NCBI GenBank assembly: GCA_002686685.1
Contig: NYYG01000072.1
Span: 5,392 to 10,477, forward strand
Length of the DNA: 5,086 bases
DNA from: SAR116 cluster bacterium
GTDB lineage: Bacteria > Pseudomonadota > Alphaproteobacteria > Puniceispirillales > Puniceispirillaceae
Reading direction: 5' to 3'
This document shows positions 1 through 5,086 of this stretch, piece after piece (position 1 is the first letter of the stretch; each line of letters begins with the position of its first letter). A program made the position numbers and the translations under genes. Under the pieces are notes generated by a model that searched no databases, was not told the DNA's origin, and saw only the letters and a list, made by a program, of their open reading frames with translations.

Positions 1-804
1 GCCGGCGGAATCACTGCGCAGGGCGATGTCCTTGTTTGCGCCGACGGCATCCATTCCTGCGGCCGCAAGACTTTCTATCCCGATGAGGCACGGCCAAGCT
101 GGAACGGCGTAATGATGTGGCGCGGCGCGAGCGATTGGCCGTCATGGCGCGACGGCGAAAGTATGGCAATCGGTGGCGGTCTTGGTGGCAAATTCGTTCT
201 CTATCCGATCGAGACGCCGAAGAACGGCAAGCAGCTGATTAACTGGGTGGTGAATATCAGGACGAAGGATCCGGAGATCACGCCGCCGCCAGACAACAGC
301 TGGTCGCGCGGGGTGTCGCTGTCGACCGTGTTGCCGCATGCGCTTCGCTTCGTCATCCCGGATTTCGATATTGAAGGTCTGGTGCGGGCGACCGATGGGA
401 TATTCGAATATCCGATGGCCGACCGCGACCCGCTTCCGCGATGGACCTTCGGGCGGGTGACGCTTCTTGGCGACGCGGCGCATCCGATGTATCCGGTAGG
501 CTCCAACGGCGCCAGCCAGGCCATCCTCGATGCCCGCTGTCTAAGCGACCAGCTGCAGCGGTCCGAACATCCACGGGCCGCGCTGTGGTTTTATGAAAAG
601 CAAAGGCTGCCGGTCACGGCGGAGATTGTGGTAAATAACAGAAAGGGCGGTCCAGAGGGCGTGATCGACGAAGTTGAGAAGCTGGCCCCGGCAGGCTTCG
701 AGAATGTCGACGATGTTCTCAGCTACGAGGATCGCAAGGCCATTGTTTCAGGCTATGCGGCGAAGGCCGGTTTCTCGAAGGTGAAGGCCCATCGTGCAAG
801 CTAA
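1..804 (+). CDS. FAD-dependent monooxygenase, PhzS/salicylate-hydroxylase-like (5' truncated by window edge)
   Basis: This is the C-terminal part of a class A flavoprotein monooxygenase, an enzyme that uses FAD and NAD(P)H to insert one oxygen atom into an aromatic or similar substrate in the cytoplasm. The frame is open from base 1 and 267 residues are visible; relatives are about 400 residues, so roughly the first 130, including the N-terminal GxGxxG FAD-binding fold, lie outside. Visible residues 8-19 read GDVLVCADGIHS, the family's DG motif. Residues 153-180 carry the second FAD motif, VTLLGDAAHPMYP (GD at 157-158), followed by GSNGASQAILDAR. That SNGASQ version, and the later NNRKGGPEGVIDEVE, resemble PhzS-like flavin-dependent oxidoreductases more than classical salicylate hydroxylase. 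The internal ATGs at 112 and 115 are not starts, because conserved sequence continues upstream of them. The gene ends 107 bases before the TRAP genes on the same strand. The substrate is unknown; phenazine chemistry should not be assumed. Confidence 0.9.
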   Translation, partial: AGGITAQGDVLVCADGIHSCGRKTFYPDEARPSWNGVMMWRGASDWPSWRDGESMAIGGGLGGKFVLYPIETPKNGKQLINWVVNIRTKDPEITPPPDNSWSRGVSLSTVLPHALRFVIPDFDIEGLVRATDGIFEYPMADRDPLPRWTFGRVTLLGDAAHPMYPVGSNGASQAILDARCLSDQLQRSEHPRAALWFYEKQRLPVTAEIVVNNRKGGPEGVIDEVEKLAPAGFENVDDVLSYEDRKAIVSGYAAKAGFSKVKAHRAS

Positions 805-821
805 GAAAAGGCAGATACTGG

Positions 822-839
822 GTTGGTTGTCGGACCAAC
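822..839. promoter_or_regulatory. Candidate operator: palindrome in the gap before the TRAP genes
   Basis: GTTGGT (822-827) and ACCAAC (834-839) form a perfect 6-base inverted repeat around a 6-base centre, TGTCGG. Inside it, TTGTCGGACCA (827-837) fits the TNGTNNNACNA pattern known for FadR-subfamily GntR repressors, which often control TRAP transporter and catabolic operons. No run of T follows, so it does not look like an intrinsic terminator. The position, between the monooxygenase stop and the dctQ start, suits control of the transporter genes. No regulator gene is in the window and no convincing -35/-10 pair was found, so the role is inferred from one short palindrome. Confidence 0.3.
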
Positions 840-895
840 ACTTGCTATTCGGGAAATGTGAAGATTACGGGCCAGGCGGTTTCCGTCACCCCGAC

Positions 896-901
896 GGGAG
901 G
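896..901 (+). promoter_or_regulatory. Ribosome binding site of dctQ
   Basis: GGGAGG is a strong Shine-Dalgarno match. It lies 1, 4 and 10 bases before the in-frame ATGs at 903, 906 and 912. This argues against the more upstream GTG at 858, which has no comparable site before it, and favours 912 or 906 as the start. Confidence 0.6.
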
Positions 902-911
902 AATGATGAAG

Positions 912-1466
912 ATGAGTGACGGCGCTGAAGAGCACCCGATAATCGCACGACTCAACACGGTTGCCGGCGGTATTGCCGATATCTGCCTGATCATGGCCTG
1001 CCTTGTCCTTCTCTGGCTTGTGGCGCTGACCTGCGTCGATGTCATCGGCCGGTATTTTTTCCGCTCGCCGGTCGTCGGCGCGACCGAGCTTGTGCAGATC
1101 TCTATGGCGGGCACGATCTTCTTTTCGTTGCCGGCGATGTTTCTTCGCGATGACCAGGTCGTCGTAGATCTTTTTAGCTTCGTTCGCCGCGGCTGGTTCG
1201 GCTGGGTCATCTGTCTTATTTTCAGTCTGGTGACTGTCCTCGCTGTCTATATCGTCGCCGACCGGGTGTTCGACTATGCAGTGCGCGCCTGGGAGGATGG
1301 CGACAAGACCATCTACCTGCATATACCGCGCTACCTCATCGTTGGTCCGATTACAGCGATGATCTACCTCTCGGCTGTGTTCGCCGGGTTCCGCGGGATT
1401 CGCCTTCTGCTACAGCCTGGGCGGGTGCTTCCCGACGAGACAGGCAACCGGGTTCCGGGGGAATAA
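912..1466 (+). CDS. dctQ: TRAP transporter small permease subunit, DctQ family
   Basis: This is the small integral membrane subunit of a tripartite ATP-independent periplasmic (TRAP) transporter. It pairs with the large permease in the inner membrane for ion-gradient-driven uptake of organic acids or similar solutes. From the ATG at 912 it has 184 residues, normal for DctQ. Four hydrophobic segments are visible at about residues 21-42, 58-78, 96-116 and 140-160. The family hallmark DVIGRYFF follows the first segment (43-50), then GATEL (56-60), and RDDQVVVDLF (79-88) after the second. The start was chosen from GGGAGG at 896-901; ATGs at 903 and 906 or the GTG at 858 would add 3, 2 or 18 residues. 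The stop is 3 bases before dctM, so the two are surely co-transcribed. Family assignment is firm; the transported compound is unknown, and the symbol denotes the family rather than proven dicarboxylate uptake. Confidence 0.9.
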   Translation: MSDGAEEHPIIARLNTVAGGIADICLIMACLVLLWLVALTCVDVIGRYFFRSPVVGATELVQISMAGTIFFSLPAMFLRDDQVVVDLFSFVRRGWFGWVICLIFSLVTVLAVYIVADRVFDYAVRAWEDGDKTIYLHIPRYLIVGPITAMIYLSAVFAGFRGIRLLLQPGRVLPDETGNRVPGE

Positions 1467-1469
1467 ACA

Positions 1470-2762
1470 ATGATCGTATCGCTCATCGGCTTTGCGGCCC
1501 TTCTTCTCCTAGCCTTTCTGCGGATGCCACTCGGCCTTGCGCTTGGGATTGTTGGCGGCGTCGGCTTCTCCCTTCTTGCCAGCGAGCGAGCTGCAATTTC
1601 CAATGCGGCGCGACTTGTCATCGATTCTGGCCAGAAATACGAGCTGTCGGTGCTGCCAATGTTCATCCTGATGGGTCTTCTCGTCGAGCGTGGCGGCATG
1701 GCGCGTGAGCTGTATCGCGCCGCCTACGTATTCCTTGGCCATCGCCGTGGCGGGCTGGCGATGTCGACCATCGCCGCCTGCGGCATGTTCTCGGCCATCT
1801 GCGGGTCTTCGCTAGCAACTGCGGCGACGATGTCGAAGGTCTCGATGCCGGAAATGCGACGCTACAAATATGATGATTCGCTGGCGACTGCCTCGATCGC
1901 CGCCGGTGGCACCCTCGGCATCCTGATACCGCCGAGCGTGATGCTTGTCATCTACGGGTTCCTGACCGAGCAGTCGGTTGGCAAGCTGTTCGTGGCCGGG
2001 GTGCTTCCCGGCCTTCTCGGTATCTTGTTCTATCTCCTTGCTGTCGTCTTCGTGGTGTCGCGCAATCCGGCCCTCGGGCCGGCTGGCGAACGGTCGAATT
2101 GGCGCGAGAGGCTGATGGCACTTCGCGACGTGTGGACGACGCTAGGGCTATTCATCTTCGTTATCGGCGGGATCTATGCTGGCATGTTCACGCCGACTGA
2201 GGCTTCGGGGATGGGCGCAGCTGGCGCGATGCTAATCGCCTGGCGACGCGGCGCGCTTAAGGACGGAGCGCTGATGCAGGTTCTTCGCGAGACGACCATT
2301 ACCACGGCAAAGCTGTTCTTCATCCTGTTTGGGGCGCTGATTTTCTCGAACTTCGTAAACCGAGCCGGGCTTCCCGACGGACTGATCGGAATCGTCAACG
2401 CCTTCGACCTGTCGCCGCTCGGGGTGATCTTCATTATCCTGCTGATCTATGTTCTTCTTGGCTGCGTGTTCGAATCGCTGTCGATGATCCTTCTCACCGT
2501 GCCAATTTTCGCGCCGGTGGTGGCAAATCTCGGCTTCGACCTGATCTGGTTTGGGATCCTCGTCGTTGTGGTGACTGAGATTAGCCTGATTACACCGCCC
2601 ATCGGCCTTAATGTGTTTGTGCTTAAAGGGGTGCTGAAGGATGTGCCGGTGACGACAATCTTCAAGGGCGTGACGCCCTTCTGGGTGGCCGATATCTTCC
2701 GTCTAATACTACTGGCCGGCGTGCCGTCAATCGCGCTGTTCCTACCGTCAATGATGAACTGA
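1470..2762 (+). CDS. dctM: TRAP transporter large permease subunit, DctM family
   Basis: This is the large transport subunit of the same TRAP system, a multi-spanning inner-membrane protein that carries the substrate, normally delivered by a periplasmic DctP-type binding protein, using a sodium or proton gradient. Its 430 residues match the usual DctM length. Hydrophobic segments run throughout. Recognisable family blocks include FILMGLLVERGG (65-76), SAICGSSLATAA (108-119), the signature GGTLGILIPPS (146-156), GGIYAGMFTPTEA (233-245), LTVPIFAPV (342-350) and LITPPIGLNVFVLKG (373-387). The start ATG follows a G-rich Shine-Dalgarno (GGGGGA, 1457-1462) lying in the end of dctQ. No frameshift or missing block is seen. 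DctP is absent from the downstream side, since the next gene is convergent; it may lie upstream of the window or be unlinked. Leucine is often encoded by CTT, a habit shared with dctQ and less evident in the right-hand genes. The substrate cannot be read from the sequence. Confidence 0.95.
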   Translation: MIVSLIGFAALLLLAFLRMPLGLALGIVGGVGFSLLASERAAISNAARLVIDSGQKYELSVLPMFILMGLLVERGGMARELYRAAYVFLGHRRGGLAMSTIAACGMFSAICGSSLATAATMSKVSMPEMRRYKYDDSLATASIAAGGTLGILIPPSVMLVIYGFLTEQSVGKLFVAGVLPGLLGILFYLLAVVFVVSRNPALGPAGERSNWRERLMALRDVWTTLGLFIFVIGGIYAGMFTPTEASGMGAAGAMLIAWRRGALKDGALMQVLRETTITTAKLFFILFGALIFSNFVNRAGLPDGLIGIVNAFDLSPLGVIFIILLIYVLLGCVFESLSMILLTVPIFAPVVANLGFDLIWFGILVVVVTEISLITPPIGLNVFVLKGVLKDVPVTTIFKGVTPFWVADIFRLILLAGVPSIALFLPSMMN

Positions 2763-2850
2763 CGCGCAAGCAGAAGACGGCAGAGGGCAATCAGGACAGG
2801 GATGCAATCGCAAGGCCTCTCTTCGGGAAATTGGCGCGTCTGTCAGTGCG
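2763..2850. other. Convergent intergenic junction without a clear terminator
   Basis: These 88 bases separate the stop codons of dctM (+) and the SDR (-). A shared bidirectional terminator would be expected, but no GC-rich stem followed by T residues is visible on either strand. The only structure is an imperfect inverted repeat at its borders, GACGCGCAA (2761-2769, starting in the dctM stop codon) against TTGGCGCGTC (2831-2840), with about 60 bases between, too wide for an ordinary terminator hairpin. Base composition changes at this point. Confidence 0.5.
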
Positions 2851-3576
2851 CTAGATAGTCAAGGTGCCAATACTAGCACCGCCGCAGACATACAGTGTCT
2901 GGCCAGTAACAAAGCTGGTGTCAGGATCGCAGAAAAACAGGAATGCGTTGACCACATCAGAGGTTGTGCCCAACCGTCCAACAGGAATGCTGTCTGCCAG
3001 TTTTGCCTCGCGGTCACTTCCCTTTTTGACAATACTCCAAAAATTATCTGTCTGGATGGGGCCGGGCGCAACCACATTCACAGTAATCCCGTGCGGGGCG
3101 AGTTCAAGTGCCCATGTCCGCGCCATGCCGATCATGGCGGCTTTGGTCGCACCATAGGCTGTGCGTGTCGGCACCCCCAGTGCAGCGCGTGAACTGTTGA
3201 ACACCACGCGGCCGAATCCAACTGCCTTCATTTGCGGCAACGCCGCCTGCATCAACTGTAGCGCGGACCCAAGATGCAGCTGTGCCAGCCCGGCAATATC
3301 CTCTGTGGCAGCATCTTCTAGTAGATTTGGCCATATCAGGCCGGCATTATGGATCAAATGTGTAATGCCAATGTCAGCGGTTAGCGTGTCCGCGACTTGT
3401 GCAACCGCCGCTGGGTCCAGCAGATCAGCTTCAATCAGCTGCAGATTTTTGTGGGATAGCGTGGCGTTTTCACGATCAATGGCGATCACCTTATAGCCGC
3501 GATCCAGCAACCGCATCGCCAAATCGGCCCCTATGCCCTTGCTGGCACCGGTAATGACAGCTTTATACCCGCTCAT
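2851..3576 (-). CDS. Short-chain dehydrogenase/reductase (SDR), possible diol dehydrogenase of the dioxygenase operon
   Basis: This is a classical SDR, a cytoplasmic NAD(P)-dependent oxidoreductase acting on hydroxyl or keto groups. Its 241 residues form a Rossmann fold with TGASKGIG at 9-16, HNAG at 76-79 (in place of NNAG), the catalytic serine in NSSRAA (S128/S129), YGATK at 141-145 giving Y141 and K145, and PGPI at 171-174. It ends with LYVCGGASIG (228-237), the usual C-terminal SDR block. The start was chosen at the ATG where the Rossmann strand begins (MSGYKAVITG), with AGG 7 bases upstream on the minus strand. The frame stays open to 3681, but that extension runs into the beta-subunit gene and shows no SDR character. 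It lies 67 bases after the beta subunit, so it probably oxidises the product of the oxygenase, for instance a cis-diol. It does not look like BenD or BphB; a FabG-like or alcohol dehydrogenase role is possible. Confidence 0.9.
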   Translation of the reverse strand: MSGYKAVITGASKGIGADLAMRLLDRGYKVIAIDRENATLSHKNLQLIEADLLDPAAVAQVADTLTADIGITHLIHNAGLIWPNLLEDAATEDIAGLAQLHLGSALQLMQAALPQMKAVGFGRVVFNSSRAALGVPTRTAYGATKAAMIGMARTWALELAPHGITVNVVAPGPIQTDNFWSIVKKGSDREAKLADSIPVGRLGTTSDVVNAFLFFCDPDTSFVTGQTLYVCGGASIGTLTI

Positions 3577-3643
3577 CTTTCTGCCTGCCCATGGTGATTT
3601 CCAAATTACATCTGGCGCATTATGCCGGCTTTTTCTTTTCGAC

Positions 3644-4126
3644 CTAAGGCAATAGCTGAATGTTACCAAAGGCAGCGTCACAGTTCAGAATGTCGACACG
3701 TTTGCCGGCTATGCGCAACGCGCTGTCAACACGTGTCAGATCATGTGTTGCCGTCAGTGCTAACAAAATTTGGTCGTCAAGCCGTGTCTCTACATAATGC
3801 ATGGAGGTGTTGGTCTGATAGCGGCCAGCCTTGTTATCAAGAAGATCAACAAAAGGGCGCTGGATGACATGGCTACAGCGGCTTTTTGGTTTCTGGCTAT
3901 AGGTGCGCGCGCCCTTAAGTCGCCGGACCCGGAGCTTGAGCATGAACATGTCTTCATAAAGCAGCGAAGTCGTAAGATGCGGGTCGTCCTGCTTGTAATC
4001 AAGCGGCATCCAGTAATGCCCGTCATCCAGCCACAATGCTAGCCACTCATCATAGCGGCCTTCGTCCAGCATGCGTGCCTCGGCATAGATGAAATCGATG
4101 ATGTCATCGGAGGTGAAGTCGGTCAT
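3644..4126 (-). CDS. Aromatic-ring-hydroxylating dioxygenase, beta subunit
   Basis: This is the small, non-catalytic beta subunit of a Rieske non-heme iron oxygenase, which assembles with alpha (commonly as alpha3beta3) in the cytoplasm. Its 160 residues match the family. The N-terminal block IYAEARMLDEGRYDEWLALW (13-32), followed by DDGHYWMPL (34-42), is characteristic of ring-hydroxylating beta subunits. Then come SLLYEDM (54-60), LRVRRLKG (65-72) and the C-terminal KRVDILNCDAAFGNIQL (142-158). The ATG at 4126 is preceded by GGGAG on the minus strand (4134-4138), 7 bases away, a good Shine-Dalgarno. It sits 47 bases after the alpha-subunit stop and 67 bases before the SDR, all on the same strand, so the three form one operon. 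The beta subunit is mainly structural, so it says little about substrate. The fold family is shared with other cystatin-like (SnoaL/NTF2-type) proteins, but the motif match and the alpha neighbour make the call secure. Confidence 0.93.
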   Translation of the reverse strand: MTDFTSDDIIDFIYAEARMLDEGRYDEWLALWLDDGHYWMPLDYKQDDPHLTTSLLYEDMFMLKLRVRRLKGARTYSQKPKSRCSHVIQRPFVDLLDNKAGRYQTNTSMHYVETRLDDQILLALTATHDLTRVDSALRIAGKRVDILNCDAAFGNIQLLP

Positions 4127-4163
4127 GCTGGTGCTCCCGGGTCACTGCTATTCATCGCTCAGT

Positions 4164-4177
4164 CTGAACTCGTTCAG
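4164..4177. repeat. 14-base palindrome overlapping the alpha-subunit stop codon
   Basis: CTGAAC (4164-4169) and GTTCAG (4172-4177) are a perfect 6-base inverted repeat with a 2-base centre. As RNA it could fold as a 5-base stem with a 4-base loop just at the alpha stop codon (4174-4176), ahead of the beta-subunit ribosome site. No T-run follows on either strand. It may be chance; a weak effect on coupling between alpha and beta translation is possible. Confidence 0.25.
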
Positions 4178-5086
4178 CTTGCGCTACGCGACATGGTGCT
4201 TGTCATGAAGGTCTTCCATGCATCGAACTGGTTGCGCATCTGGCGCTCAGTAGTGCCGTTCTCGACGGCTTCCTGTGAAAAATCCTCTGGCGTAGAAGGA
4301 TGCAGACGTTGCAGGTTCACCCACTCCAGCCCGTCTGAAAGCAGCCCTTCCTGCGCCCGCTCATACATTTCCAGATCATCATGCCCAACAATAGAGGTTG
4401 GGGCGTTGATCATGCGGTTATACATGGCGGTTCGGGCCAGTAATTCATCGGGCGCACCAACAAGCCGGTAGATATAACTTTCTACCAATGTCTTGTCTGG
4501 GCCAAGTGGGATGAAGTTGCGTAACTGTTGGATTGGTCCCTTCACCATGATATTTGGGAAATAAATGGTGTTATGACGGTTCTCGTCGAGAATAGCCTTT
4601 GCGCGTGTTTCTCCATAGGTGGAACACATGGCCTCGAAATAACCCGGTATGGAATCATAGTCTGAATGGATGGAATGGCTGACGCCGGTATGACCATGGC
4701 CATTTGGCCAGGTGCGGATCCCCATCTTTTCAAAGAATTCATAGGGCGACATGAAGGGCGCGATGATCTGCATTGCGGGTGGCCGCGGTTCGGGATTTCC
4801 AAGCTCTTCCCAGATACGCACTGCGGTGCCGGCGGAACTCTGATGCGCCACCATCGGATGGCAAGTGTCCGTCTGATTCTCTACAAGCATTTTCCAGTTA
4901 CATTTGTGCATGTAGCGTAGAGGCGGCCCTGCCACTTCCAACCGCCCTTCTGGTGACCGGTCAACCATATTGTCGATTGATGACAGGCTGTCGCCAAAGA
5001 AGTCGTCAAAGCTGATGCCGCTATCGGCGAGACGGGCAAAGACAAAACCCCGATGATTATGCACCGCACCAACTGGCTTGATGCCA
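4174..5086 (-). CDS. Aromatic-ring-hydroxylating dioxygenase, alpha subunit, catalytic part (5' truncated by window edge)
   Basis: This is the catalytic large subunit of a Rieske non-heme iron oxygenase, which uses O2 and electrons from a reductase/ferredoxin to hydroxylate an aromatic or related ring. The frame is open to the window edge and 303 residues are visible; full-length relatives have about 430-460, so the Rieske CxH/CxxH cluster domain is outside. The visible part starts ...PVGAVHNHRGFVFARL, the strand that follows the Rieske domain. The mononuclear iron site is present: ENQTDTCHPMVAH, with histidines encoded at 4858-4860 and 4843-4845 and the conserved Asp at 4867-4869. The third ligand is probably an Asp of GHDDLEMYERAQEG (Asp codons at 4375-4380), about 155 residues after the second His, close to the spacing known in naphthalene and biphenyl dioxygenases. 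The GTG at 5062-5064 is internal, not a start. The alpha/beta arrangement excludes single-subunit types such as VanA. The substrate is not recognisable. Confidence 0.93.
   Translation of the reverse strand, partial: GIKPVGAVHNHRGFVFARLADSGISFDDFFGDSLSSIDNMVDRSPEGRLEVAGPPLRYMHKCNWKMLVENQTDTCHPMVAHQSSAGTAVRIWEELGNPEPRPPAMQIIAPFMSPYEFFEKMGIRTWPNGHGHTGVSHSIHSDYDSIPGYFEAMCSTYGETRAKAILDENRHNTIYFPNIMVKGPIQQLRNFIPLGPDKTLVESYIYRLVGAPDELLARTAMYNRMINAPTSIVGHDDLEMYERAQEGLLSDGLEWVNLQRLHPSTPEDFSQEAVENGTTERQMRNQFDAWKTFMTSTMSRSAS

Noticed and set aside
112..804. Reading the monooxygenase as a complete 230-residue gene starting at the ATG at 112
   Set aside because: The same frame is open back to base 1 and encodes the conserved GD...ADGIHS FAD motif upstream of that ATG, so the gene is cut by the window edge, not short.
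858..911. Upstream GTG start for dctQ, adding 18 residues
   Set aside because: No Shine-Dalgarno precedes it, whereas GGGAGG at 896-901 directly serves the ATGs at 906/912, and the extra residues are not part of the DctQ core.
801..1322. Open frame of 173 codons on the minus strand opposite dctQ
   Set aside because: It lies antisense to a clear membrane protein gene. Its product is highly charged with no recognisable domain, as expected for the complement of GC-rich hydrophobic coding sequence.
3161..3496. Open frame of 111 codons on the + strand opposite the SDR
   Set aside because: It is antisense to a gene with complete catalytic motifs, has no ribosome site of note, and the sequence is cysteine- and serine-rich without a domain, typical of a shadow frame.
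3612..3640. GGCGCATTATGCC followed by CTTTTTCTTTT on the + strand, resembling an intrinsic terminator
   Set aside because: The stem is only about 3 continuous base pairs once a real loop is allowed, and there is no + strand gene here to terminate. On the minus strand it falls inside the dioxygenase operon without a T-run.
3577..3681. 35-residue N-terminal extension of the SDR frame
   Set aside because: It begins inside the beta-subunit gene, has no SDR-like sequence, and the ATG at 3576 has its own ribosome site and begins at the expected Rossmann-fold position.

Overview
The window is a stretch of bacterial chromosome or large plasmid, most likely from an alphaproteobacterium. The inference rests on GC-rich coding DNA, a TRAP transporter of the DctQ/DctM type, a PhzS-like flavin monooxygenase and a Rieske ring-hydroxylating oxygenase, a gene mix common in soil and marine Alphaproteobacteria. 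The genus cannot be settled from these bases.

The layout is two convergent gene groups meeting at about 2763-2850. The left group (+ strand) holds the C-terminal two thirds of a FAD-dependent monooxygenase (1-804), a 107-base gap with a GntR-operator-like palindrome, then a TRAP small permease (dctQ, 912-1466) and large permease (dctM, 1470-2762) only 3 bases apart. No TRAP solute-binding protein (DctP) lies in the window.

The right group (- strand) reads, in transcription order: the C-terminal catalytic part of a Rieske-type aromatic-ring-hydroxylating dioxygenase alpha subunit (5086 down to 4174, its N-terminal Rieske domain beyond the window), the beta subunit (4126-3644), and a short-chain dehydrogenase/reductase (3576-2851). 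A natural reading is that the alpha/beta oxygenase hydroxylates an aromatic or related ring and the SDR oxidises the resulting diol or alcohol. The electron-transfer partners (ferredoxin, reductase) are not in the window.

Together this looks like an accessory catabolic region: import of an organic acid by the TRAP system plus oxygenase chemistry. That the two groups share one substrate is inference. They differ visibly in base composition: hand-counted 60-base blocks give about 65-68% GC on the left and 45-60% on the right, so they may have different origins. No RNA genes, CRISPR arrays, insertion sequences or strong intrinsic terminators were seen. There is no gene-free stretch longer than about 110 bases. 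No clearly new system was found; the open questions are the dioxygenase substrate, the link between the two operons and the composition break.
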